Shown here: one piece after another, positions 30,112-39,800 of the stretch
How the letters are laid out: each line of letters opens with the position of its first letter
Position numbering within the stretch: the first letter of the stretch is position 1
Source: WHSW01 sp963842795
GTDB taxonomy: Bacteria; Actinomycetota; Thermoleophilia; Solirubrobacterales; 70-9
Reading direction: 5' to 3'
Assembly (NCBI GenBank): GCA_963842795.1
Contig: CAWJHV010000015.1
Coordinates: 1-64,000, forward strand
Length of the DNA: 64,000 bases
Notes under the pieces: model-generated
What the model was told of the DNA's origin: nothing
The model's database searches: none
Seen by the model: only the letters and a program-made list of their open reading frames with translations
Made by a program: the position numbers and the translations under genes

Positions 30112-31512
30112 ATGGCTGAGCGAACCGAAGATCCCTTCGAGGACGCCTTTTCGGCGCCGGTCACCGAGGCCATGCCCCCGCCGGCAGAGGGAAGACGAGG
30201 CCCGACGCCGTCGCGGGCCGCCCCGCCTGAGGAAGGTTTCGCGCTGGGTGGCTGCGTGGTCACTCCCGAGCGCAGCATCGATCCGGGCTACGTGGTCATC
30301 CAGGGCTCGACGATTCAGGAGGTCACGGACAAGCGACCCGAGTCGGTCAAGGTTCACGACACCGAAGGCGTGATCGGGCCCGGTCTGATCGACCTGCACG
30401 GTCACCCCGAGTTCAACATCTTCGCCGCCTGGGAGCCGCCCCAGCAATACGTCAACCGCTACTCGTGGCGCGGCAGCAACATCTACCAGAAGCTGGTTCG
30501 CGACCCGCAGAACCTCCTGCTCGACGCCCTGCCCGCCTGGACCCAGCTGCGCTACGCCGAAGTGCGCGCCCTCGTCGGCGGCGTGACGGCAATCCAGGGC
30601 ACGGGTGGCCAAGCTCGCAGCTACGCCGAGGAGTCTCTGGTCCGCAATGTCGACAAGTGGATCTTTGGCTCGCAGGTCGGCCGCTCGATGATCGACCTGC
30701 CCTCGGGGTCGTTTGGCATGGAAGGGATGACCAGCGTGCTCGGGGGCATTGCCGATGGCGAGGTCAAGGCCTTCTACATCCACCTCGCCGAGGGCAAGGC
30801 CGACAACGAACGCTCTCGCGAGGAGTTCGATCGACTGGTCGCCCTCAACGCGCTGACCCCGGTCACGGTAGTGATCCACGGCACGGCGGTCAGCGAGTCG
30901 CAATTTGGCGATATGGCCGATGCCGGCGCCAAGCTGGTCTGGTCGCCGCAGAGCAATCTCCGGCTCTACGGGGAGACGACCAAGGCCGGGTCGGCCATGG
31001 CTCAGGGAGTCGTCACCGGCCTCGGCGCCGACTGGCTGCCGAGCGGCAGCACCAGCCTGCTGGCCGAGGTCAAGGTCGCCCGTCGCTGTCTTGCCGAGCA
31101 GGGCCACCGGAGAGGTGCCAAGGCGCTGGTCGACATGCTGACGCGCAATGCCGCGAAAATCGCCGGACTCGAGGACAAGCTGGGTGAGCTGGCACCGGGG
31201 CGCCCGGCCGACGTCGTCGTATTCGAGCGTCGCCACGAGGATCCATGGGAGAACATCGTCGAAGCCGACCCGGCTTGGGTGGAGATGGTCTTGATCGGTG
31301 GCGACCTGACCTACGGGCGAGCCGACTGGTTCACGGAGCTGCTGGCGTCCCCCGCCGAGGCCAGCGTGGAGGCGCTTCGGGCTTGGGGACAGCCGATGCT
31401 GCTGGACGCGAGCTACATGGCCAACCCGGACGGCGAAGAGGCGCCGACGCTGGCTGAGCTGCGGGCCCAGCTGATCGAGCAGTACCCGCAGGTGGGGCCG
31501 ATCTTCGGCTGA
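30112..31512 (+). CDS. Amidohydrolase-superfamily metal-dependent hydrolase
   Basis: Intact at 466 residues; the ATG at 30112 lies about 7 bases after GCAGGAGG. A disordered N-terminal tail precedes the beta-sandwich (GGCVVTPERSIDPGYVVIQG). The first metal ligands are in GLIDLHGHPEFN (H-x-H). Later motifs are VVIHGTAVSESQFGDM and the segment KLVWSPQSNLRLYGETTKAG, typical of the TrzN/AtzA/guanine deaminase-like branch, then GLGADWLPSGSTSLLAEVK with the final Asp. The end returns to the sandwich (LGELAPGRPADVVVFERR). The N-terminal 35 residues are unusual. It may hydrolyse a cyclic or heterocyclic C-N bond. The wider third-position use (for example TTTGGC, CAATTTGGC) hints at different ancestry from its neighbours. 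Confidence 0.88.
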   Translation: MAERTEDPFEDAFSAPVTEAMPPPAEGRRGPTPSRAAPPEEGFALGGCVVTPERSIDPGYVVIQGSTIQEVTDKRPESVKVHDTEGVIGPGLIDLHGHPEFNIFAAWEPPQQYVNRYSWRGSNIYQKLVRDPQNLLLDALPAWTQLRYAEVRALVGGVTAIQGTGGQARSYAEESLVRNVDKWIFGSQVGRSMIDLPSGSFGMEGMTSVLGGIADGEVKAFYIHLAEGKADNERSREEFDRLVALNALTPVTVVIHGTAVSESQFGDMADAGAKLVWSPQSNLRLYGETTKAGSAMAQGVVTGLGADWLPSGSTSLLAEVKVARRCLAEQGHRRGAKALVDMLTRNAAKIAGLEDKLGELAPGRPADVVVFERRHEDPWENIVEADPAWVEMVLIGGDLTYGRADWFTELLASPAEASVEALRAWGQPMLLDASYMANPDGEEAPTLAELRAQLIEQYPQVGPIFG

Positions 31513-31580
31513 GAAGCGAGGAGGCGACGGTTCGCCCGCCTTGGGGGGATGCCGTTCGGTAGATCAGCCAGGGATCTTGT

Positions 31581-32357
31581 TCAGGTCGAATTCGGCGCTT
31601 GCCAGATCAGCGTGTGCCCGTCGTCGGGCGAGGGGCGGCCGACCGAGTTCATCGCGTTGCCGGGCTTATCCCGGACCCATGAGTCGTCGCCGAGAAAGGC
31701 CGGGGCACCAAAGGGCAGGTCGCGGCGCGGGATCGGGGCATAGTCGGACTCCTCAAACGAGGAGCCGTAGTTAGGGCCGGTGTTGTCGCCGTCGGCATCT
31801 GGGGTCACGATGCCGCGAAGATCGGTAATCGCGGCACGCCAGGCGCCAAGGAGCTCGTCTTCCTCGGGGTTGGAGGGATGGGGAATCTCGTGCGGCTCGA
31901 TGTCATTCGGTATGTCCGGCCAAAGCGCCACCGCGGCCTGCGCCATGAAGCCGAACGCGATCACGGCCTCAAGCTGCGGGCCGGTGGCGGCGTCATAGAC
32001 GGCGTTTCGCCACTCGAGCTGTGCCTGGTCGTCAAGGCGATCCCGCTCGGGGAAGGCCCTCTTGGGATGAAGCGCGTATGCCCAGGCGTTCAGGCAGACG
32101 TACGAGTGGGTCAGTCCGAGCTTTCCCAGGAAGCCCTGGACCCGTTGGCCGGCGTTTCCAACCAACGAGCGCCCTGCGATTCGCTCGGTAGGTCCTGGGT
32201 CAGAGGCGATACACAGCACGCGCGCCGAGCCGTCCAGACGACCGCGGTAGAAGATCGGTCCCCAGTCAAACCAGAAGTCATCGGGGACTGGCGGGTCGGG
32301 CACATCATCAAAGAGTGCGGCCAACTGGGAGGGAGGACCAGGATCGAATTCAGGCAC
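31581..32357 (-). CDS. Uracil-DNA glycosylase superfamily-like protein
   Basis: Start GTG at 32357, with AAAGGACGG about 8 bases before it; 258 residues (MPEFDPGPPSQLAALFDDV). The UDG fold is recognised from VLCIASDPGPTERIAGRSLV followed by GNAGQRVQGFLGKLGLTHSY, which parallels the G-x-x-P-G...G-x-(A)-G-x-x-L motif, then CLNAWAYALHPKR and the core strand VIAFGFMAQAAVALW. The catalytic residue of motif A is not certain, so it may be an inactive or divergent member. It is convergent with the amidohydrolase (68 bp between stops). The start upstream at 32651 lacks family resemblance and is not used. Confidence 0.75.
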   Translation of the reverse strand: MPEFDPGPPSQLAALFDDVPDPPVPDDFWFDWGPIFYRGRLDGSARVLCIASDPGPTERIAGRSLVGNAGQRVQGFLGKLGLTHSYVCLNAWAYALHPKRAFPERDRLDDQAQLEWRNAVYDAATGPQLEAVIAFGFMAQAAVALWPDIPNDIEPHEIPHPSNPEEDELLGAWRAAITDLRGIVTPDADGDNTGPNYGSSFEESDYAPIPRRDLPFGAPAFLGDDSWVRDKPGNAMNSVGRPSPDDGHTLIWQAPNST

Positions 32358-32442
32358 GCGGCCGTCCTTTCTTTCGTCTCGGCTTGACCTTACGCGCCAA
32401 TGGCTGCAGGACGCAAGGAGCCGAGCGTCCGCCGTTACGACA

Positions 32443-33438
32443 TCAGCAGACGTGCACCGCGGCCGCGGAGCGCACGACCTCGAACGCCGAGCCGGGGATG
32501 TCCTTGAGCTGGTTGAGGTTCTCGTCGTCCCAGCGCTGGTCGGAGGTGCCGCCGAAGAACCAGTTCCCGCCGTTGTCGGCGACCAGGAAGCCGTAGCGCT
32601 TGAGCGCCTCGGCGACCACCAGCGCGGCGCCGTCGAAGCCCGAGAGGTCATAGCCGTCGTCGAGCCGCAACCGCATCCCCATCGGCGGCGCCGAACCGCT
32701 GGCGGTGGAGCCCGCGCAGTGCGACCCGGGGTTGACCCAGGCGTCGCGGGTGACGTCGAAGGTGACTCTGATCGCGTGGTCGATGTGGCCGGCGAGGATC
32801 TCGTCGTAGCGGACGAGGCCGGGGAAGATCGGGAGCCCGGCCGCGTCGGCCGAGGTCCAGCTTTCGGTGCGCAGGGCGGCGCTCTGCAGGTCCCAGATCA
32901 CGCCGACGTCGGCGTTCCAGCGCCCGACGTCGGTCCGCGGGAAGGCGCGGCCGAGCTCGTAGAGCAGGCAGCGGTCGCGGTCGTAGGCGAGCACGTGGCG
33001 GTCGCCGCCGGAGCTCGGCCCGCCCTCGACCGGCGAGTTGAGCGGCACCCGGTAGGCGCCGTGGTCGGACTCGTCGCCGTAGATGCCGAGGCGAACCGGG
33101 ACCCGGGCGGTGTTCTGGCCGACGACCCTGTAGGGAAAGCCGTACTCGCGCGGCGAGCCGAAGTCGGGGTGCAGGAAGTCGCCGCCGTGGGCGTTGATGT
33201 AGCCGATGATCGAGCTCGAGCGCGGGTCGAGCGGCGCCTGGGACACGTCCTGGTTCCAGGCCCGCTGGTCGGGCAGCGAGCGGGCGTTGGCCGGTAGGGT
33301 CGGGCTCGGCTTCGGGAACACGCCGCACTTCGTTCCGAGCGACGGATAGGGCCCGAGCGCGTCGGGTGCCGGGGCCGCGAGCGCCGGCACCGCAAGGGCT
33401 CCACAGAGCACCGCGATCGCCAGCAGCCGGGAAGCCAT
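32443..33438 (-). CDS. Exported protein of unknown function, copy 1 of a tandem paralogous pair
   Basis: 331 residues with a Sec signal peptide (LLAIAVLCGALAVPALAAPA). The mature part has diagnostic segments shared with its neighbour: SLPDQRAWNQDVSQAPLDP, FLHPDFGSPREYGFPYRVVG, GDRHVLAYDRDRCLLYELGR, AAGLPIFPGLVRYDE, HIDHAIRVTFDVTRDAW and the C-terminal RWDDENLNQLKDIPGSAFEV. Cysteines are few and the end is a conserved ...HVC. No catalytic motif of a known family is evident; conserved His, Asp and Tyr patches would suit an enzyme or lectin. The gene is intact and lies 73 bp after its paralog. Function unknown. Confidence 0.8.
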   Translation of the reverse strand: MASRLLAIAVLCGALAVPALAAPAPDALGPYPSLGTKCGVFPKPSPTLPANARSLPDQRAWNQDVSQAPLDPRSSSIIGYINAHGGDFLHPDFGSPREYGFPYRVVGQNTARVPVRLGIYGDESDHGAYRVPLNSPVEGGPSSGGDRHVLAYDRDRCLLYELGRAFPRTDVGRWNADVGVIWDLQSAALRTESWTSADAAGLPIFPGLVRYDEILAGHIDHAIRVTFDVTRDAWVNPGSHCAGSTASGSAPPMGMRLRLDDGYDLSGFDGAALVVAEALKRYGFLVADNGGNWFFGGTSDQRWDDENLNQLKDIPGSAFEVVRSAAAVHVC

Positions 33439-33511
33439 CCAGCCAGGGTAGGCGCCGCGGGGCGTCCCCGTCGGCGATTGGACGAAGGTCGTACCGCCGG
33501 GCGGCCCGCCC

Positions 33512-34492
33512 TCAGCAGACCGTGGTCTCGGCCTCCGAGCGCACGACCTCGAACGCCGAGCCCGGGATCGCCTTGAGCTGGTTGAGGTTCTCGTCGTCCC
33601 AGCGCGGGTCCGAGCTGCCGCTGAAGTACCAGTCAGAGCCGTTGTCGGCGACGATCATCCCGTAGGTCTTCATCGCCTCGGCGATCACCCGGGCGCCGCC
33701 GGTGAGGCTGGAGAGGTCGTAGCCCGAGCGCAGTCGCATCCGGGCGCCCATCGCCGGCACGTCGGGCGAGTTGCTGTCGCCGGCGCAGTGGGAGGCCGGG
33801 TGGATCCAGGCGTCGCGAGTGCTCGCGAAGGTGAGGCGGATCGCGTGGTCGAGGTGCCCGGCCGCGACCTCGTCGTAGCGGACGAGCCCGGGGAAGATCG
33901 GGAGCCCGGCGGCATCGGCGGAGGTCCAGCCCTCGGTCCGCAGGCCGGCGCTGCGCAGGTCCCAGATCGCACCCCCCTCGGCCTTCCACTTCCCCTTCGA
34001 GGGGAAGGCCCTGTAGAGCTCGTAGAGCTTGCACCGCTTCTTGTCATAGGCGACCACGTGGCGATCGCCGTCGGCGTTCGATCCGCCCTCGACCCCGGCG
34101 TTGAGCGGGATCCGGTACTTGCCGTGGTCGGACTCGCTGCCGAAGGCGGTGAACTTGACCTTGACGCGCTTCGCGTGCTTGCCGACGACCTTGTAGGGGA
34201 TGCCGTAGGGGCGCGGGGAGCCGAAGTCCGGATGCAGGTCGCCGGGGAGGCCCCCGATGATCGCGTCGGAGTTGGGGTCGAGCGGAGCTTGCGAGACGTT
34301 CTGGTTCCAGGCGCGCTGATCGGGGAGCGAGGGCGCGTCGGCCGCCACCTCGGGCCCGGGGCGCGGGAACACGCCGCACTCGGTGCCGATCGAGCCGGGC
34401 TTGACCGAGGCGGAGGGGGCCGCGACGAGCGCCGCGGAGGCGGCGAGCGCGGCCAGGAGCAGCCCAATAGTCGTCGCCCTTCGCCCCGCCAT
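33512..34492 (-). CDS. Exported protein of unknown function, copy 2 of a tandem paralogous pair
   Basis: 326 residues with a signal peptide (IGLLLAALAASAALVAAPSA). It aligns end to end with the gene that follows on the minus strand: SLPDQRAWNQNVSQAPLDP, DLHPDFGSPRPYGIPYKVVG, GDRHVVAYDKKRCKLYELYR, SADAAGLPIFPGLVRYDEVA, RWDDENLNQLKAIPGSAFEV and a terminal Cys. The two differ mostly in surface loops, and this copy has a gap after the APLDPNSDAIIG segment where the other carries an extra insert. It is upstream of the other copy and was probably created by duplication. Both reading frames are intact and the shared residues suggest continued selection. Function unknown. Confidence 0.8.
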   Translation of the reverse strand: MAGRRATTIGLLLAALAASAALVAAPSASVKPGSIGTECGVFPRPGPEVAADAPSLPDQRAWNQNVSQAPLDPNSDAIIGGLPGDLHPDFGSPRPYGIPYKVVGKHAKRVKVKFTAFGSESDHGKYRIPLNAGVEGGSNADGDRHVVAYDKKRCKLYELYRAFPSKGKWKAEGGAIWDLRSAGLRTEGWTSADAAGLPIFPGLVRYDEVAAGHLDHAIRLTFASTRDAWIHPASHCAGDSNSPDVPAMGARMRLRSGYDLSSLTGGARVIAEAMKTYGMIVADNGSDWYFSGSSDPRWDDENLNQLKAIPGSAFEVVRSEAETTVC

Positions 34493-34748
34493 CAGGGGCA
34501 GGCTATCGGTCGCCCGGATTCAGCGCGCCGCGTCGATCACGCGCGAAGCGGCCGGCGCTCCGGCCCCCACGAGCCTCGGACCCCCCGACGGGCTCACCCT
34601 ACGATCGAGGTACTCAACGCCAAATTCCCTGCTCACACGCCTTTTTTACCGACCTACAACCGGTTACAAGCGGGCCTTTGGCGGCCCCGCGGACACTCCG
34701 CCTCGAATCCGGTCGCAGAGAGCGATCGAACGAGAGGAAAGGCACCAC

Positions 34749-35051
34749 ATGACCTCCAAGCATCGTCTGACCAAGCTGTTCGCGCTTTCGCTGACGGTCG
34801 TCGCCCTGGCGATCCCCTCGGTCGCCTCGGCGTATCCGGTCGGGCCGACCCTGGGCAGCTATCACGCGCCGCCGGTCGACCCCGCGGCCCCGGCCCCGGC
34901 CGTCGTCAGCGCCACCGACCCGGGCTTCAGCTGGGAGGACGCGGTGGTCGGCGGGTGCATCGCCCTCGCCGTCCTCGCGATCGGCGCCGGCTGCGTGCTC
35001 GTGATCAAGGCCGTGCGCGCCGACCGGACGAGCTTCCGGCTCACCAACTGA
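34749..35051 (+). CDS. Small membrane-associated exported protein
   Basis: 100 residues from an ATG about 11 bases after AGAGGAAAGG. It has a signal peptide (LTKLFALSLTVVALAIPSVA, cleavage after ASA), a Pro/Ala-rich linker, and a C-terminal transmembrane helix (GCIALAVLAIGAGCVLVIKA) followed by a short basic tail. No family is recognised; such small signal-plus-helix proteins are frequent in this lineage. The 256 bp upstream (34493-34748), facing the start of the paralog gene, include an A/T-richer patch near 34610-34680 that may hold the promoter. Confidence 0.7.
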   Translation: MTSKHRLTKLFALSLTVVALAIPSVASAYPVGPTLGSYHAPPVDPAAPAPAVVSATDPGFSWEDAVVGGCIALAVLAIGAGCVLVIKAVRADRTSFRLTN

Positions 35052-35085
35052 GCGCTCGGCACAAAGCACGGAGCGCACCGGGCGA

Positions 35086-35105
35086 GCGGCCCCTCCGGGG
35101 GCCGT
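35086..35105 (+). terminator. GC-rich hairpin after the small membrane protein gene
   Basis: CGGCCCC and its complement GGGGCCG form a stem around a short loop, about 35 bases after the stop. It is followed by TTCGCCGTTCTCG, only weakly T-rich. Possible terminator separating this gene from the propeller gene. Confidence 0.45.
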
Positions 35106-35151
35106 TCGCCGTTCTCGTGGGGCGCCGGGATCGGCGTAGGATCAGCCTGAG

Positions 35152-36081
35152 ATGACTCGCGGCCGGATCGTCACCTTGGTGCTCGCGACCGCGATCCTGC
35201 TGCCGTTGCTGGGCGAGGGGGGTGCCGAGGCCGCGTTCCCCGGCGCCGACGGCCCGCTCGCCTTCACCCGCGAGGCGCCCGCCGGCGACCACACCCAGAG
35301 CGACGTCTACACCGTGAACGCCGACGGCTCCGGGCTGCTGCGCCTGAGCGCCTCGGCGAACCAGAACGAGTTCGGCCCGGCCTACAACGCCGCCGGGACC
35401 CAGATCGCCTTCTGGCGCACCCCGGCCCCCTTCGGCCCCGGATCGATCTGGGTGATGAACGCCGACGGCAGCGGCAAGCGCCAGCTCACCAGCGGCGTCG
35501 ACACCCGCGATCCGGTCTGGAACCCGGCCGGCACCCGGCTCGCCTACACCGGGCCAGGCGGCGGCAGCTTCGACATCTGGACCCTGCGGGCCTCGGACGG
35601 GCAGGACCGCCGGCGGGTCACCAGCGGCGCGGCGACCGACTTCGAGCCCGCGTGGTCGCCGGATGGCTCGCGGATCGTCTTCACCCGCGGGTTCGAGCAG
35701 GGCGACGCCGGCGACGTCCATGTCGTCGGCGCCGGCGGCGGCGCGGCGACCCCGATCACCGCCACCCCCGCCTACGACCACCAGGCGGCCTGGGGCCCGG
35801 GCGGCCAGCGGCTCACCTTCGAGCGCGACTTCGCCAACTCCTCGTCGATCTTCGTCGTCAACGCCGACGGGTCGGGGGCGCTGCGGCTGACCACCGGGCC
35901 GTTCTTCGACACCGGCCCGGCGTTCTCGCCCCGTGGCAACCGGATCGCCTTCGGCGCCGACCGAGCCGGCGCCCTGTTTCCCGACCTGTGGCTGATGCGC
36001 TCCGACGGCACCAACCTGCATCGGGTGATCGAGCTGGAGTTCGCCGAGAGCTTCCCCGACTGGCAGCCGCTGGCGGGCTGA
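35152..36081 (+). CDS. Exported TolB-like (PD40) beta-propeller protein
   Basis: 309 residues, intact. A signal peptide (TLVLATAILLPLLGEGGAEA) precedes PD40/WD40-like blades of about 45 residues each, with the recurring pattern V-x-N-x-D-G-S-G-x-x-x-R-L, for example YTVNADGSGLLRLSASAN, WVMNADGSGKRQLTSG and FVVNADGSGALRLTTG, alternating with PxWSPDGSRIVFTRG-type strands. This is the TolB C-terminal propeller architecture, without the N-terminal TolB domain. Proteins of this kind act as extracellular binding or sensor scaffolds. No tol or pal genes are present. Confidence 0.85.
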   Translation: MTRGRIVTLVLATAILLPLLGEGGAEAAFPGADGPLAFTREAPAGDHTQSDVYTVNADGSGLLRLSASANQNEFGPAYNAAGTQIAFWRTPAPFGPGSIWVMNADGSGKRQLTSGVDTRDPVWNPAGTRLAYTGPGGGSFDIWTLRASDGQDRRRVTSGAATDFEPAWSPDGSRIVFTRGFEQGDAGDVHVVGAGGGAATPITATPAYDHQAAWGPGGQRLTFERDFANSSSIFVVNADGSGALRLTTGPFFDTGPAFSPRGNRIAFGADRAGALFPDLWLMRSDGTNLHRVIELEFAESFPDWQPLAG

Positions 36082-36086
36082 GCGGC

Positions 36087-36296
36087 TCAGCCGGCGGCGT
36101 CGATCACCCGGGAGGCGGCGAGGAAGAGGTCGCGCCCGGCCTCGGTGTCGGGCGGGCAGGCGCGGGCCCGACCGCCTGGCGTGTAGACGCGGGCGAACGG
36201 TCGGCGGGTCAGCCGGCGGCGGCGCAGGAACGCCGACGCCTCGTCGGCGTAGCCCGTGACCCGGTCGATCAGCGCCCGGTGGGGCTTCGGGGGCAT
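36087..36296 (-). CDS. Small basic protein of unknown function
   Basis: 69 residues (MPPKPHRALIDRVTGYADEA...). It begins at an ATG overlapping the stop of the roadblock-like gene by one base (TGATG), so the two are translated together. The core RRRRLTRRPFARVYTPGG is rich in Arg and could bind nucleic acid or an acidic partner. No known family is recognised. Real expression is suggested by the overlap and by the intact frame, but independent support is lacking. Confidence 0.55.
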   Translation of the reverse strand: MPPKPHRALIDRVTGYADEASAFLRRRRLTRRPFARVYTPGGRARACPPDTEAGRDLFLAASRVIDAAG

Positions 36297-36697
36297 CAGG
36301 CCGCCTCGGCGGCGCCGGCGCGCGCCGGCGTCACGCCGGGCGCGCGGGCGAGGTCGCGAAGCACCGCGCGGATGTCGAACAGCATCAGCCCGGCAAGCGC
36401 GAAGCGCTCGGCCGCCGCTACGAGGGCGAAGCCGTCGTGGCGGACGGCGAACGCCTCGCCGTCCTCGGTGCCGACGTGGGCGTGGGTGACCGGCTCGCCG
36501 GCGGCGGCGTCGGCCGCGGCGAGCAGGCCGCGGGCGGCCTCGGCCCAGGGCTCGAGCTCACCGCTGGCGGCGAGCGGCGAGCCGTCGGCGGCGAGGATCA
36601 CGCACCCCCGCAGGTCGTCCGACATCGCGGCGAGCCGCGCCACGGCGACCTCGGCATCGGCGGCGCTCGGGGCGCCGGTCGCGATGGGGTCTGGCAT
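36296..36697 (-). CDS. Roadblock/LC7-like domain protein
   Basis: 133 residues from ATG at 36697 (MPDPIATGAPSAADAEVAVA). The predicted fold is alpha-beta with the roadblock pattern: a first helix, LAAMSDDLRGCVILAADGSP, then an amphipathic helix EPWAEAARGLLAAADAAAG, the strand VTHAHVGTEDGEAFAVRHDG and FALVAAAERFALAGLMLFDI. In actinobacteria such proteins associate with MglA-like or small G-protein systems; no GTPase gene is seen next to it. It is translationally coupled to the 69-residue protein. Family assignment is by pattern and moderately certain. Confidence 0.65.
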   Translation of the reverse strand: MPDPIATGAPSAADAEVAVARLAAMSDDLRGCVILAADGSPLAASGELEPWAEAARGLLAAADAAAGEPVTHAHVGTEDGEAFAVRHDGFALVAAAERFALAGLMLFDIRAVLRDLARAPGVTPARAGAAEAA

Positions 36698-36716
36698 CTC
36701 GGCGACAATACCGAGC

Positions 36717-36857
36717 GTGTCCCTGGAGCGAGCGTCGTGGCTGGCCGTCGTCGCGTTCTGCGTGATCTGCGCCATCGTGCTCGCGCTGAGCGGCTACAGC
36801 GGCTACTCGATCGTGGTCACCGCGGTCGGCGGGGCGGCGGCGATCAACCTGCTCTGA
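36717..36857 (+). CDS. Very small membrane protein
   Basis: 46 residues from GTG at 36717, divergent from the roadblock-like gene by 19 bp. The sequence is almost entirely one hydrophobic helix (WLAVVAFCVICAIVLALSGY) followed by SGYSIVVTAVGGAAAINLL, which would form a second short membrane segment. The stop lies a few bases before the stop of the large convergent regulator gene. Too short for a family assignment; the hydrophobic content and tidy ends are the only support. Confidence 0.45.
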   Translation: MSLERASWLAVVAFCVICAIVLALSGYSGYSIVVTAVGGAAAINLL

Positions 36858-36861
36858 GACC

Positions 36862-39800
36862 TCAGCGCACGCAGAGCCGCCCGAGGATGATCCCGGACAC
36901 CGGGTGGTTGACCTGGCAGCCGATCCGCTCGGAGAACAGGCTGACCGGCGCGGCGGTCGCGTATGGAACCGCCGGAGCCGCCCGGGCCATGAAGTCACGG
37001 TCGAGCTTGCTGTAGGTCTCCAGCCGCTCGTCGCCGGTGAGCTTCGCGGCCGCCGCCATCCGCCGATCGAACACGGGATCGCTCAAGCTGCCGGTGTTGA
37101 ACGCCACCCCCTTCTGAAACAGGGAGTTGATGAAGCTGGACGGGTCCGGGTAGTCGGCGAGCCAGGCGTACATCCCGAGGTCGAAGGGCTCGTTCGGGGT
37201 CTCCATCCGCTCGAACATCTCGTACAGATTGAATGGCCGGACCGAGACCTCGATCCCGATCCGCGCCAGATCGCGGCTCACGGTCTCGCCGAGCTCAAGG
37301 CACGCGGGCGCGTTGCACACGTAGAACACCGCGTGGGCGTCGAGCGGTCCGGCGAGCGCCCGGGCACGGGCGACGTCGGGGCCGCCGAGCGGGTAGATGG
37401 CCACGTCGGAGTAGCCCGGTAGGCCGGGCGGCAGTAGCTGGTCGGTCGGGCGCCCGGTCGCATCCGGAAACGGCTCGCGGGCCATCGCCCGTCTGTCGAC
37501 GGCGAAGTTGACGGCCCGGCGAATCCGCACGTCGTCGAACAGGGGGCGAGCTGTGTTCAGGACCAGGGAGTAGACCGCGAGCTGTGGCGTGACGAACAGC
37601 CGCTGGGCCCCGGCGCTCGCCGCTTCGCTGTGAGCACCGTAGAGCCGATCGAGCCGCTCCACGTCGGCGCGGGGAATGAGATCGAAGTCCGCGGTGTTCG
37701 AGTAGTAGTCGGCCTCACCGGCCTCGACCTTCGCCAGCGCGCTCTCCGGCGTCGACCCGAATTCGTAGACGATCTCGTCGAGCTCGGCCGACCGCGGACC
37801 GCCGTAGTTGGGGTTGCGGCGCAGGACGATGCTGCGCTTGGGGACGTACGGGGCGTAGTAGTACGGACCGGCCGTGGGGACCGGCGTGCTCCGGGCCGGA
37901 GCGATCGGTGTGTCGGCGGGCACCGCGCAGAACCAGGGCGTTGAGATCCGGGTGACGAAGTCAGGGGACGGCTCGGTGAGCTGGATGACGAGCTGGTCTC
38001 CGTCGGCGCTCACCCCGGCGAGCCCGCGCTCCGGGTGGGCGGCGTAGGACCGGGCGCCGACGATGTCCTGGATGAGGTGGTGTCCGTACGAGTGAAGCTT
38101 CGGGTTCAGCACCCGCTGGATCTGGCGCTCGAATGAGGCGGCCGTCACGGGCTCGTTCGACGGTGGCGAGAACGCGTAGCCGGGCCGAATCGTGAACGTG
38201 TACGTGCGACCGCCGTCGCTGACCTCCGGCGCGCCGGCCGCGACCTCCGGCTCGAGCGTGCTGCCGGCCGGCGCCGGGGCGTCGGGGTAGTTGAAGAGCT
38301 GCGCGCAGGTCGCGTAGGCACGCTGGTAGTCGTAGAAAGAATCGGCCGGATCTACGTCCACGGGATCCTGGACGACCAGCACCCGCATCTTCGCCTCGTC
38401 GGTCCCCGCCTCGGGCGAGGACGGCGCGACGCTCGCGGCGAGCGTCGTCCACACGCGACCCCCTGCGACGGCGACATCCTGCGGGCTCTGCCCGACGTCG
38501 ACGGTGAGGTCTACTTCCTTCGATTCCGGGTCGATTCGCGACAGCGTCCCCGAGACGCTGTTGGCGACCCAGACGCCGCCGTCGCCGACCGCAATCCCGG
38601 TGGGGCGCTCGCCGACCGCGATCGTGTTGGTGACGGCCGCGGTCAGCGGGTCAATCCGCACGACCTCGTCGGCCTGGGACTCGGCGACCCAGACGCCGCC
38701 CTCGCCGACGGCAACCGAGCTCGGGCCCGGGCCGAGCGGGATCGATCGCGTGGCCGCCGCCGCGCCCCGGGAGCTGATCCGGGTGACCGTGTTGTCGGCG
38801 TCGTCGGCGACCCACACCGCCGCGCCGCCCACCGCGAGCCCGACGGGCGAGTTCCCGACGTCGACCCTGGCCACCTGCCGTCCCGCCTCCGGGTCGACCC
38901 GGGCGATCGCGGCACCGCCGTTTCCGATCCAGACGGAGTTCGAGCCGACCGCCACCGGGCCGGCGCCGGAGACGAACTCGCCGCCCTGGGTGATCCGCAC
39001 CGTGTCGGTGACCCTGCGAAAGCCCGGATCGATCTTCGAGACGAGGCCGCGGTCCACATCGGCCACCCAGACGCCGCCGGCGCCCGCCGCCATCCCGTCG
39101 ATGTGGCCCCCCGGAACCGAGGTGCCCGCGACGCTGCCGTTTGCCGGATCGATCTCGGAGATCGATTCGTCGTCGAGATTCGCGACCCAGACCGCCCCCT
39201 CCCCCGCCGAGATCTCGCCCGGCCGCGCACCGACGGCGATTCCGTCCTCGACCTCGCCGGAGTCAGGATCGATAACCGCGACCGAGTTCGGCTCGAGCTC
39301 CACACCGGGCTCGTCGCCGTGGGTGACGATCGCCCCGATCGCCGCCCCGAGCAGCAGCAGGCCGCCGACGGTCACCAGGACCGGGCCGCGGCGCAGCCCC
39401 GCCGGCGCGGCGACCCGGGCGCGCGGTGGCGGCCTCTGCGGCGGGTCCAGCGCCGGGTCCTGCTCGAGGATCCGGTGCTGCAGATCCGCAAGCGCACGCC
39501 CGGGCTCGATCCCGAGCTCCTCCTGGAGCGAGCGGCGGGCTGCGGCGTAGCGCTCGAGCGCCTCCGCCTGGCGCCCGGAGCGATAGAGGGCGAGCATCAG
39601 CTGACCCTGGAGCCGCTCGCGGGTCGGGTGCTCGCCGACCAGCGCCTCGAGCTCCGAGCACAGGCTCGCGTGCTCGCCCCGCGCGAGGTCGGCGTCGATG
39701 CGGTCCTCGAGCGCGTCGAGGCGAGCCTCCTCCAGCCGCGCGGCCTCCGTCTGGGCGAACGGCTCGTAGGCGAAGTCGGCGAGCGCCGGTCCGCGCCAGA

